A DNA stretch of 64,000 nucleotides from Thalassobaculum sp965228445 (lineage in GTDB: Bacteria; Pseudomonadota; Alphaproteobacteria; Thalassobaculales; Thalassobaculaceae): NCBI GenBank assembly GCA_965228445.1, contig OZ245813.1:3968001-4032000 (forward strand), written 5' to 3'. Below, in pieces: positions 26,195-33,689 of this stretch. The notes beneath the pieces were generated by a model. It did not search any database. It was not told the origin of the DNA and saw only the letters and a list, made by a program, of their open reading frames with translations. A program made the translations under genes and the position numbers. Each line of letters starts with the position of its first letter. The first letter of the stretch is position 1.

Positions 26195-27126
26195 TTGGGC
26201 GAGGCGGGTGCGGTCGGCTTCCTGCCGCGCAGGGTCTCCCGGTAGGTGATGTACAGCCCGCTGGTGATGATGATCCCGCCACCGACGAAGGTCCAGATGT
26301 CGGGGAAGGTGCCGAACACGAAGTAGCTCAGGATGATCGCCATCACGAGCTGTCCGTAGTTGAACGGCGCCAGGACGGAGGCCTCGCCGTACTGGAAGGC
26401 GCGGATCACGAAATAGTGCCCGAGCCCGCCGATGAAGCCGAGCAGGGCGAACAGACCGGCATCGACCAGCGAGACCGGCGTCACCCAGTAGAACGGCAGG
26501 GCGAAGGACGAGATCACCGCGCCGACCACGGCGATGTAGGTGATGGAGGTCTCCGGCGAATCGGCGGCGGAGAACTTGCGCGTGTAGATCTGATACGTCG
26601 CGTAGCAGAGCGCCGTGCCCAAGACCAGGAACATGGCCCAGTGGGTCTCGCCGCCGCCCGGCCGGATGATGATCAGGGCGCCGGCGAAACCGACCGCCAC
26701 CGCCGTCCAGCGTCGGATTCCCACCGCCTCGCCGAGGAACGGGGCCGCAAGCGCGGTGACGATCAGCGGCGAGGTGAAGTTGATGGCGCTCGCCACCGGT
26801 ACCTCGATGAAGCGTAGCGCGGTGAAGAAGCACACCGTCGCCACGAACATCAGCACCGAGCGGATGATGTGGATGCCGGGCTTGCTGGCCCGGAACAGCG
26901 AGAATCCCCGCCGCGGCATGAACATCAGGATCACGAAGACCAGATGGCCGGTATAGCGCGCCCAGACCACCTGCACGGTGTGATAGTCGCCGGACAGGAA
27001 CTTGGCCGCGACGTTCATGAACGGCAGCAGGTTGATCGCCAGCAGCATGAACAGCACCGCCCGCAGGGTGTCCTGGGACGGGTTTCTGGCGGGCGCGGCG
27101 GCGGTGGTGGGGGGCACACTTGACAT
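26185..27126 (-). CDS. EamA-family (DMT superfamily) transporter
   Basis: This 313-residue membrane protein has ten predicted helices in two EamA repeats. The first starts at LRAVLFMLLAINLLPFMNVAAKFL, and the second contains VLGTALCYATYQIYTRKFS and ends GGGIIITSGLYITY. A short basic tail follows (ETLRGRKPTAPASPNQA). EamA proteins export amino acids, nucleosides and other metabolites; the substrate is unknown. ATG 27126 starts the family-like region, though the frame extends upstream. The last ten bases overlap the convergent FlmG-like gene. Confidence 0.87.
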   Translation of the reverse strand: MSSVPPTTAAAPARNPSQDTLRAVLFMLLAINLLPFMNVAAKFLSGDYHTVQVVWARYTGHLVFVILMFMPRRGFSLFRASKPGIHIIRSVLMFVATVCFFTALRFIEVPVASAINFTSPLIVTALAAPFLGEAVGIRRWTAVAVGFAGALIIIRPGGGETHWAMFLVLGTALCYATYQIYTRKFSAADSPETSITYIAVVGAVISSFALPFYWVTPVSLVDAGLFALLGFIGGLGHYFVIRAFQYGEASVLAPFNYGQLVMAIILSYFVFGTFPDIWTFVGGGIIITSGLYITYRETLRGRKPTAPASPNQA

Positions 27127-27235
27127 GGCGGCAGGGTAGAGCACCCGTCCGCGACGACACATCCCCTTATCCGGATCTTCCGCGATGCCCAGACGGAAGC
27201 TATCGTCGCCGCGCATTTCACACGGGAGGCATGCA

Positions 27236-27904
27236 ATGGGAGCGAAGGCTCTGCGGTTCGAGACGCCGGACGGACCGGTCGAGGTGACGGCGACGGATTG
27301 CGTCGTCGCCGGCTGGACCGGGCGCGACAAGGCGGCGATCGACCACCATATCGAGGAACTGGCCGAGATCGGCGTGCCGGGGCCGAGCACGGTGCCGCTG
27401 TATTACCGCGTCGCGGTCGAGCAGCTCACCCAGGGCGACCATGTGCAGGTGATCGGCGGCGACAGCTCCGGCGAGGCCGAGCCGGTGCTGGTGGCGACCG
27501 AGGCCGGCCTGTACCTGACCGTCGGCTCCGACCATACCGACCGCAAGGTGGAGACCTACTCCATCGCCGTCTCCAAGCAGATGTGCCCCAAGGTGCTCGG
27601 CACCACGGCCTGGCCGGTGTCGCTGGATGACGACCTGGACGCCCTGGTGCTGGAAGCCAAGGCGACGATCAAGGGCAAGGAAGAGGCCTATCAGTCCGGC
27701 ACCTTCGCCCTGATCCGACCGCTGAAGGACCTGGTCGATGGATTTGGCGGACTGAAGCCGGGCACGGTCATGCTGTGCGGCACCGTGCCGGTCACCGGCG
27801 GCATCCGCCCGGCCGACCGTCTGTCGATCTCGATCACCGATCCGGCGAAGGGCCGCAGCCTCGCCCATTCCTATGACATCGAAACCCTGCCCGTGGTGAG
27901 CTGA
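27236..27904 (+). CDS. DUF2848 family protein
   Basis: This 222-residue protein of the DUF2848 family is of unknown biochemical activity. It starts at ATG 27236 with GGGAGG six bases upstream. Recognisable features are a Trp-Thr-Gly-Arg segment (VVAGWTGRDKAAIDHHIEEL) near residue 25, ERY-like TVPLYYRV, and the C-terminal GTVMLCGTVPVTGGIRPADRL, which resembles the fumarylacetoacetate-hydrolase-like beta-roll edge. An amidase gene starts three bases downstream, a pairing that suggests successive steps in degrading an amide or related compound; that is inference. Confidence 0.85.
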   Translation: MGAKALRFETPDGPVEVTATDCVVAGWTGRDKAAIDHHIEELAEIGVPGPSTVPLYYRVAVEQLTQGDHVQVIGGDSSGEAEPVLVATEAGLYLTVGSDHTDRKVETYSIAVSKQMCPKVLGTTAWPVSLDDDLDALVLEAKATIKGKEEAYQSGTFALIRPLKDLVDGFGGLKPGTVMLCGTVPVTGGIRPADRLSISITDPAKGRSLAHSYDIETLPVVS

Positions 27905-27907
27905 CCC

Positions 27908-29263
27908 ATGACCTTCGCGCCGAAAACCCCGATCGCCGAGATCCTGACCGCGCTCGACACCGGACAGACCACCGCCGCCGCCCTGCTGGACACCGCCCTG
28001 GAACGGGCGAAGGACGCGTCGGGCGAGGGAAGCCGGGTGTTCACCGCCCTGATGGAGGACAGCGCGCGCGCCGAGGCCGCCGCCAGCGACGGTCTGCGCC
28101 AGGCCGGCGTGCCGGCCCGCCCGCTGGAGGGCTTGCCGATCTCGGTGAAGGATCTGTTCGACGTGAAGGGGGCGGTCACCACCGCCGGCTCCAGGGTGCT
28201 CGCCTCCGAGCCGCCGGCCGAAGCCGACGCCCCGGTCGTCGCCAGGCTGCGGGCTGCCGGCGCGGTGATCGTCGGCCGCACCAACATGACCGAGTTCGCC
28301 TATTCCGGCCTCGGCATCAATCCGCATTACGGCACCCCAGCGAATCCGTGGGACCGGGCCTCCAAGCGCATCCCCGGCGGCTCGTCCTCCGGGGCGGCGG
28401 TCAGCGTGACCGACGGCATGGCCACCGTGGGGCTGGGGACCGACACCGGCGGCTCCGTGCGCATCCCGTCCAGCCTGTGCGGCCTGGCCGGTTTCAAGCC
28501 GACCCAGAGCCGGGTGCCGATCGCCGGCGCGGTGCCCCTGTCCACCAGCCTGGACAGCATCGGCCCGCTGGCGCCGACCATGGACTGCTGCGTGCGGGTG
28601 CATCAGGTGCTGGCCGGCGAGCCCCAGCGGGCGATCGCGCCCCTGCCGGTCAAGGGCCTGCGCCTGGCGGTGCCGCAGGAGTTCGTGCTCGACGACCTGG
28701 ACGAGGCGACGGCGGCGGCATTCAAGGCGGCCCTGACGCGGATCTCCGAGGCCGGGGCGACGATCGTCGACCTCTCCCTGCCGGAGCTGCTCGAACTGCC
28801 GGTGGTCAACGCCAAGGGCGGCTTCACCGCGCCGGAGAGCTATGCGCTGCACGAGCGGCACATCCTGCGCGATCCGGACGCTTTCGACCCCCGCGTCATC
28901 TCCCGCATGCGCCGGGCGAGCGAGCAGTCGGCGGCCGACTACTACGCGCTGGTCAACGCCCGGGCCGATATTCAGGCACGGGTCGCGGCCAAGACCTCGG
29001 CCTTCGACGCGGTGCTGATGCCGACCACACCGCGCATCGCCCCGCCGATCGCGGAGCTGGCGGCCGATGACGGGCTCTACGGCTCGGCGAACCTGGCCAT
29101 GCTGCGGAACTGCTCGGTCGGAAACTTCCTCGACCGCTGTGCCGCGAGCATTCCGATCCACGAGGAGGGCAGCGCCCCCGTCGGTCTGATGATTATGGGG
29201 GAAACCCTAGCGGATGAGCGGGTTCTGGCCATCTCGCTGGGATTGGAGACCCTGTTCGCGTAG
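27908..29263 (+). CDS. Amidase (amidase-signature family)
   Basis: This 451-residue serine hydrolase of the amidase-signature family hydrolyses amide bonds with a Ser-cisSer-Lys triad. The catalytic lysine is in LPISVKDLFDVKG near residue 80. The glycine/serine-rich signature GGSSSGAAVSV, with the cis-serine, follows near residue 158, and the nucleophilic serine is in GTDTGGSVRIPSSLCG near residue 182. The C-terminal substrate region is AVLMPTTPRIAPPIAEL and SIPIHEEGSAPVGLMIMG. It is cotranscribed with DUF2848. GatA is unlikely because no gatB or gatC partner is near. Confidence 0.92.
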   Translation: MTFAPKTPIAEILTALDTGQTTAAALLDTALERAKDASGEGSRVFTALMEDSARAEAAASDGLRQAGVPARPLEGLPISVKDLFDVKGAVTTAGSRVLASEPPAEADAPVVARLRAAGAVIVGRTNMTEFAYSGLGINPHYGTPANPWDRASKRIPGGSSSGAAVSVTDGMATVGLGTDTGGSVRIPSSLCGLAGFKPTQSRVPIAGAVPLSTSLDSIGPLAPTMDCCVRVHQVLAGEPQRAIAPLPVKGLRLAVPQEFVLDDLDEATAAAFKAALTRISEAGATIVDLSLPELLELPVVNAKGGFTAPESYALHERHILRDPDAFDPRVISRMRRASEQSAADYYALVNARADIQARVAAKTSAFDAVLMPTTPRIAPPIAELAADDGLYGSANLAMLRNCSVGNFLDRCAASIPIHEEGSAPVGLMIMGETLADERVLAISLGLETLFA

Positions 29264-29393
29264 GGGGCTACTGGTAATTTTCGGTCCGAAGTTCAAGGGG
29301 TTGAGAGATCATTGTTGCGCGCCTAACTGGGAGGGGTACGCTTTTGGTTCCGGGAAGCAGACACGCTTCCGGAGACGTCGAAAGGAGGATCGT

Positions 29394-29561
29394 ATGACAG
29401 CGACTGATCGGATCCACTCCCTGCAAGCGCGCCATGCCTCGCTCGAGGAGAAGCTGGATAATGAGTCCGGACGACCGTTACCGGACGAAGTCGCGATACA
29501 TGACCTGAAACGTCAGAAGCTAGCTATCAAGGACGAGATAGCGCGGTTGCAGCGCCCCTGA
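29394..29561 (+). CDS. YdcH/DUF465 family small protein
   Basis: This 55-residue highly helical protein (DRIHSLQARHASLEEKLDNE ... VAIHDLKRQKLAIKDEIARL) fits the DUF465/YdcH family of small coiled-coil proteins of unknown function, abundant in alphaproteobacteria. An excellent ribosome site, AAAGGAGG, precedes the ATG by about five bases and decides the start. A short hairpin (CCGGGAAGC/GCTTCCGG) in the leader and a strong terminator 70 bases downstream indicate a compact single-gene unit, independent of the amidase operon. Confidence 0.85.
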   Translation: MTATDRIHSLQARHASLEEKLDNESGRPLPDEVAIHDLKRQKLAIKDEIARLQRP

Positions 29562-29631
29562 CCACTGCGCACGTTCTTTCTCACAGGACCGGTTCGGGCG
29601 CCGATCACGGAGCGCCAGGACCGGTCCTCGG

Positions 29632-29662
29632 GCCCGCCTTTCCACCGAAAGGCGGGCTTTTT
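29632..29662 (+). terminator. Rho-independent terminator after the YdcH gene
   Basis: A GCCCGCCTTTC / GAAAGGCGGGC stem (11 bp) with a four-base loop is followed by TTTTT. The hairpin is GC-rich with a clear U tract, the clearest intrinsic terminator in this window. The upstream AGGACCGGT / ACCGGTCCT inverted repeat (about 29585-29627) may form a second stem. Confidence 0.85.
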
Positions 29663-29698
29663 AAATGGGCGGGTGGTTTTCATCCGTTGCTCCTTCGT

Positions 29699-29741
29699 CA
29701 TCCCGGTGGCCTCCGGATCAGGTCCGGAGGCCACCGGGATG
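29699..29741. repeat. Palindromic intergenic element, family D, copy 1
   Basis: This is a perfect 19-base inverted repeat with a five-base loop: arms 29699-29717 and 29723-29741, reading CATCCCGGTGGCCTCCGGA and its complement. It lies in the gap before the D-threonine-aldolase-like gene. Similar GTCATCCCGG...CCGGGATGAC elements are at 31985-32096 and 33632-33675. Confidence 0.9.
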
Positions 29742-29840
29742 GCGGGGAAAGGAATGAGGCGTATGGGCGCTCCCCTTCTTGCCCTGGGCGCTGCGGGGTA
29801 GGACAGTGGGAAACCTCAGTCGCCACCGGGAGCCCGCCGC

Positions 29841-30977
29841 ATGACCACCCCGCCGCCCGCCCGAGTCGGAGATCCGGCCGGCGCGATCGACACGCCCGCC
29901 CTGGTGATCGACCTGGACGCCTTCGAGCGCAACCTCGACCGCATGGCCGCCTTCGCCAGGGAGACCGGCGTGCGCATCCGCCCCCACGCCAAGACCCACA
30001 AGTCGCCGGCCATCGCCCGGCTGCAGATGGAGCGCGGGGCGGTCGGCCAATGCTGTCAGAAGGTCGGCGAGGCCGAAGTGCTGGTCGATGGCGGCATCAA
30101 CGACGTGCTCGTCTCCAATCAGGTGGTCGGGGCGGCCAAGGTCGCCCGCCTCGCCGCGCTCGCCGGCCGCGCGCGGATCGGCGTCTGCGCCGACGATCCG
30201 CTGCAGGTCGACGCCTATTCGCATGCGGCCGAGAAGTTCGGCACCACGCTCCACGTGCTGGTGGAGGTCGATGTCGGCGCGGCCCGCTGCGGCGTCGCAC
30301 CGGGGGACGCGGCGGTCGCACTGGCCCAGCGGATCGCGGCGGCCGACGGTCTCGTGTTCGACGGGATCCAGGCCTATCACGGTTCGGCCCAGCACATCCG
30401 GGGCTACCGCGAGCGCCACGCCGCCATCGCCAAGGCCTCCGATCTTGTCGAGGCCACGGTCGATGCGCTGGCGGCGGCGGGCCTGGAATGCCGCACCATC
30501 GGCGGGGCCGGCTCCGGCACGTTCCGGTTCGAGACCGGCACCGGCCTGTGGAACGAGCTGCAGCCCGGATCCTACTGCCTGATGGACGCCGATTACGGCC
30601 GTAACCTGAAGGATGACGGCTCGGAGGGGCTGGAATTCGAGCATGCGCTGTTCATCGCCTCCACCGTGATGAGCGCCGTCGTCCCGGGCCGGGCCGTGGT
30701 CGATGCCGGGCTCAAGGCCTCCGCGGTGGACAGCGGTCTGCCGGTGGTCTGGCAGCGTGCGGACACCACCTATGTCTCCGCTTCCGACGAGCACGGCAAG
30801 CTGTCGCTCGGCGCCGGGGCGCCGTCGGCCGGGCTGGGCGACCGGGTCTGGCTGGTGCCGGGCCATGTGGATCCGACCGTCAACCTGTACGACTGGTATG
30901 TCGGGGTGCGCGGCGGGCTGGAGAGCGGCCATGTGGAGTGCCTGTGGCCGGTGGCGGCCCGAGGCGCGCTGAGCTGA
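29841..30977 (+). CDS. DSD1-family PLP enzyme, D-threonine aldolase-like
   Basis: This is a 378-residue fold-type III PLP enzyme with an alanine-racemase-like barrel followed by a beta domain. The Schiff-base lysine is K51 in RPHAKTHKSPA. The metal-binding pair H342 and D344 is in VPGHVDPTVNLYDWY, characteristic of metal-activated D-threonine, D-3-hydroxyaspartate aldolases or D-serine dehydratases. It would cleave D-beta-hydroxy amino acids to glycine or glyoxylate plus aldehyde, or deaminate D-serine; sequence alone does not separate these. It stands alone, with sufE 60 bases downstream. Confidence 0.85.
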   Translation: MTTPPPARVGDPAGAIDTPALVIDLDAFERNLDRMAAFARETGVRIRPHAKTHKSPAIARLQMERGAVGQCCQKVGEAEVLVDGGINDVLVSNQVVGAAKVARLAALAGRARIGVCADDPLQVDAYSHAAEKFGTTLHVLVEVDVGAARCGVAPGDAAVALAQRIAAADGLVFDGIQAYHGSAQHIRGYRERHAAIAKASDLVEATVDALAAAGLECRTIGGAGSGTFRFETGTGLWNELQPGSYCLMDADYGRNLKDDGSEGLEFEHALFIASTVMSAVVPGRAVVDAGLKASAVDSGLPVVWQRADTTYVSASDEHGKLSLGAGAPSAGLGDRVWLVPGHVDPTVNLYDWYVGVRGGLESGHVECLWPVAARGALS

Positions 30978-31037
30978 CGGCCCCCGTCGTCGGCGGTGTT
31001 CGTTGACAGCCGGACGGCAACGCGCCAAATCCAGGGC

Positions 31038-31487
31038 ATGAACCAGATGACAACAGACGCGCCCGAGCGCCCGATCGACGAGGAGCAGGAAGAGCTCATA
31101 GACGAGTTCGCCTTCTTCGACGACTGGATGCAGCGCTACGAGTACCTGATCGATCTCGGCCGCAAGCTGCCGCCGCTGGACGAGGCCTACAAGCGCGACG
31201 AGTTCAAGCTGAAGGGCTGCCAGAGCCAGGTCTGGCTTGTCGGTGAGAAGCGCGGCGACCGGCTGGTGTTCCATGCGATCAGCGACGCGGCCATCGTCTC
31301 CGGCATCATCGCTCTGCTGCTGCGGGTCTATTCCAACCGCACGCCCCAGGAGATCGTGGCCACCGAGCCCGACTTCATCCCCGCCATCGGCCTCGACGCC
31401 CATCTGTCGGCGACCCGCAAGAACGGGCTCGGCGCCATGCTGAAGGCGATCAAGGAGCGGGCGCGGGCCGAACTCGACGCGGCGTAG
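31038..31487 (+). CDS. sufE: Cysteine desulfuration protein SufE
   Basis: SufE accepts sulfane sulfur from SufS and passes it to the SufBCD scaffold for Fe-S cluster assembly. It has 149 residues. The catalytic cysteine is C61 in LKGCQSQVWLVGEKR. The family segments FFDDWMQRYEYLIDLGRKLPPL and HLSATRKNGLGAML are intact. Start ATG 31038 is a compromise: another ATG follows three codons later and neither has a strong ribosome site. The scaffold-like gene follows eight bases downstream, so sulfur delivery genes are paired here, away from sufBCDS, which are not in the window. Confidence 0.93.
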   Translation: MNQMTTDAPERPIDEEQEELIDEFAFFDDWMQRYEYLIDLGRKLPPLDEAYKRDEFKLKGCQSQVWLVGEKRGDRLVFHAISDAAIVSGIIALLLRVYSNRTPQEIVATEPDFIPAIGLDAHLSATRKNGLGAMLKAIKERARAELDAA

Positions 31488-31494
31488 TCCGGAG

Positions 31495-31944
31495 ATGACC
31501 GGCCCGGCCTCACCGTCGCGGGACAGCGTGTATCAGGCCCGGCTGCTCGACCTCGCCGATACCATCGCCCGGGACGGCCATGTGGTCGCCGCACCCGATG
31601 CGGAAACGACCGCGGTCAGCCGCGCCTGCGGCAGCCGGGTGACGATCCAGGTGCGCTTCGACGGCGATACGGTGGCGGATTACGGCCAGCGGGTGGAGGC
31701 CTGCGCGCTGGGATCGGCGGCGGCATCGGCCGTCGGCGGCGCGGTAGTCGGTGCGTCGGTCGCCGAGATCCGCGCGGCGGCCGGTGAGCTGGAGGCCATG
31801 CTGAAGCGGGACGGCCCGGCGCCGGGCGGCCGGTTCGAAGCGCTGTCGGCGCTGCTGCCGGCGCGGGCCTTCGCCAACCGACATGCGTCCATTCTGCTGA
31901 CCTTCCGGGCGCTGGAGAAGGCGTTCAGGGCCACGGGACGGTAG
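31495..31944 (+). CDS. IscU/SufU/NifU-N-like Fe-S scaffold protein
   Basis: This 149-residue protein resembles the SufU/IscU scaffold fold. Two of the three usual cluster cysteines are present: in SRACGSRVTIQVRF near residue 45 and in ACALGSAAASAVGG near residue 70. The third, usually in a P-x-R-x-x-C-A segment, is replaced by His in ANRHASILL. Coupling to sufE (eight-base gap) supports a sulfur-transfer or scaffold role. Whether it holds a cluster with His as ligand or is a regulator is unknown. GGAG is right against the ATG, so the start is uncertain. Confidence 0.8.
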   Translation: MTGPASPSRDSVYQARLLDLADTIARDGHVVAAPDAETTAVSRACGSRVTIQVRFDGDTVADYGQRVEACALGSAAASAVGGAVVGASVAEIRAAAGELEAMLKRDGPAPGGRFEALSALLPARAFANRHASILLTFRALEKAFRATGR

Positions 31945-31984
31945 GGCGCCTCTGGCCCTTCGACCCTTTCAATTTCCAAACGGT

Positions 31985-32096
31985 GTCATCCCGGACGGCC
32001 CCGGAGCTGATCCGGGGGCGGGCCGGGACCATGCCCGACCGCCCGCAATCGGTCCCGGCCGACCCCCGGTTCGAGCCCGGGGCTCGCCGGGATGAC
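31985..32096. repeat. Palindromic intergenic element, family D, copy 2
   Basis: This is a long imperfect inverted repeat. GTCATCCCGGACGGCCCCGG begins at 31985 and CCCCGGTTCGAGCCCGGGGCTCGCCGGGATGAC ends at 32096; the inner part is also partly complementary (GGCCGGGACC / GGTCCCGGCC). It follows the SufU-like gene and may end its transcript. Confidence 0.75.
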
Positions 32097-32123
32097 GACG
32101 ATGGGGAAGGGGAGTTAGGAACT

Positions 32124-32268
32124 ACCTCGCCGTGAGCAGCCCCCGGAGGGGGCGTGTCGAAGGACTGGCACTCGATAGGGAGTGTTGATCGGGGCGTGTT
32201 TCGCGCAGGATACGTCCCCCGACCTCGCCCTGAGCAGCCCCGGATCCCGTCCGGGGCGTGTCGACGGG
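32124..32268. repeat. Two direct copies of the family C palindrome arm
   Basis: Segments 32124-32162 and 32222-32266 are similar in direct orientation: CCTCGCC(G/C)TGAGCAGCCCC ... GGGGCGTGTCGA. Each carries its own GGGGG-to-CCCCC inner hairpin. The same element occurs as facing inverted arms at 39598-39712 and 50629-50750. It fills the leader upstream of the MATE gene and makes the in-frame upstream extension of that gene an artefact. Confidence 0.75.
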
Positions 32269-32294
32269 TGGCTCTCGCGCATAAGGAACACGCC

Positions 32295-33623
32295 TTGAGC
32301 AACGAACGGCGGACCCGGCTGCTGGACGGGCCGATCCTGAAGACCCTGGCCGCCCTGGCGGTGCCGAACATCGCCGCCTCCTTCCTGCAATCGGGGATGA
32401 GCGTGGTCGAGGGCGCCTATCTCGGCCGGCTCGGGACGGTCGAACTGGCCGGCGTGGCGCTGGTGTTCCCGCTGCTGATGCTCACCAACATGCTGTCCGG
32501 CGGCGCCATCGGCGGGGTGGTGGCCGGCGCCACGGCGCGGGCGCTGGGGGCGGGCGACGACCCCAGGGCCGAGGAGATCCTGCGCACCGCCGTGCTGATC
32601 GCGCTCGCCCTGGCCACGGTCATGGCCCTGGCGATCCTCGGCTTCGGGCGATCCCTCTACAGCCTGCTCGGCGGCGAGGGCGCGGTGATGGAGGCGGCAG
32701 ACCTCTACGGCGACCGGCTGGCCGCCGGGATCTTCACCCTGTGGCTGTTCAACGTGCTGGCGAGCCTGCTGCGCGGCTCCGGCGACACGATCCGCCCGGC
32801 GATCGCGCTCGGCTGCGTGCTGGTGCTGCATGCCGGGATCGCCTGGGTGCTGATCTTCCCGCTCGGGTTCGGCATCGCCGGCGCGGGTCTGGCCATGCCG
32901 CTCGCCTATCTGTTCGGAACCGTGGGGCTGTCGGCCTGGCTGCTGAGCGGCCGGGCGGCGGTGCTGGTGAAGCCGGGGCCGGTGACGGCGCAGGTGGTCG
33001 TCCCGCTGCTGCGCCAGGGCACCCTGGCGGCGACCCAGTCCTCCCTGACCATCGCCATGGCGCTGATCGTCACCGCCATCATCGGCCGGCTCGGCACCCA
33101 CTGGCTCGCCGGCTACGGCATCGGCGCGCGGCTGGAGCTGCTGATGATCCCGGTGATCTTCGGGGTCGGCGGGGCGCTGATCGCCATGGTCGGGGTCAAT
33201 GTCGGCGCCGGCCGGCGGCAGCGGGCGATCCGCATCGCCTGGACCGGCGGGGCGATGGCGGCGTGCATCGTCGGGACGATCGGGCTGGTCGGCGCGGTGC
33301 AGCCGGACCTCTGGGGCCGTCTGTTCACCGCCGATCCCGAGACCCTGGCGGCCGTGGGCACCTATCTGGCGATCGTCGGGCCGTTCTACGCCTTTTTCGG
33401 GCTCGGCCTGTGCCTGTATTTCGCCAGCCAGGGGCTGGGATCGATGGTCTGGCCGGTGGTCGGCACCTTCCTGCGGCTGCTGATCGTGGTGATCGGCGGG
33501 ACGGCCCTCGTCGCCACCGACGCCGCCACCCCGCAGGCGGTCTTCGCCGTGGTGGCGGGGGCGATGGCGTTCTACGGGCTGTTCATCGTGGCGGCGCTGA
33601 AGCTGGGGCCTTGGCGTTCATGA
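32295..33623 (+). CDS. MATE-family multidrug/cation efflux transporter
   Basis: This 442-residue inner-membrane protein has about twelve helices, in two halves typical of Na+/H+-driven MATE exporters. The first half has LDGPILKTLAALAVPNIAASFLQSGMSVVEGAYLGRLG, and the second opens LLRQGTLAATQSSLTIAMALIVTAIIGRLG with GARLELLMIPVIFGVGGALIAMVGVNVGAG. TTG 32295 is chosen because AAGGAA lies six bases upstream and the preceding DNA is repeat sequence. The substrate is not predictable. It is flanked by palindromic elements on both sides. Confidence 0.87.
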   Translation: MSNERRTRLLDGPILKTLAALAVPNIAASFLQSGMSVVEGAYLGRLGTVELAGVALVFPLLMLTNMLSGGAIGGVVAGATARALGAGDDPRAEEILRTAVLIALALATVMALAILGFGRSLYSLLGGEGAVMEAADLYGDRLAAGIFTLWLFNVLASLLRGSGDTIRPAIALGCVLVLHAGIAWVLIFPLGFGIAGAGLAMPLAYLFGTVGLSAWLLSGRAAVLVKPGPVTAQVVVPLLRQGTLAATQSSLTIAMALIVTAIIGRLGTHWLAGYGIGARLELLMIPVIFGVGGALIAMVGVNVGAGRRQRAIRIAWTGGAMAACIVGTIGLVGAVQPDLWGRLFTADPETLAAVGTYLAIVGPFYAFFGLGLCLYFASQGLGSMVWPVVGTFLRLLIVVIGGTALVATDAATPQAVFAVVAGAMAFYGLFIVAALKLGPWRS

Positions 33624-33631
33624 ATTCCCAC

Positions 33632-33675
33632 CGTCATCCCGGGAAGACCCGTCCCGGATTTAATCCGGGATGACG
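33632..33675. repeat. Palindromic element, family D, copy 3 (possible bidirectional terminator)
   Basis: CGTCATCCCGG at 33632 pairs with CCGGGATGACG ending at 33675. An inner TCCCGGATTTAATCCGGGA hairpin adds stability, and the plus strand continues AGAAAATAAAATC. Located between the convergent MATE and MFS genes, it could serve as a bidirectional terminator. Confidence 0.75.
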
Positions 33676-33689
33676 AGAAAATAAAATCA

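Noticed and set aside
32066..32090. A GGTTCGAGCCC sequence resembling a tRNA T-loop
   Set aside because: It is part of a family D palindrome; no acceptor, D or anticodon stems can be formed around it.
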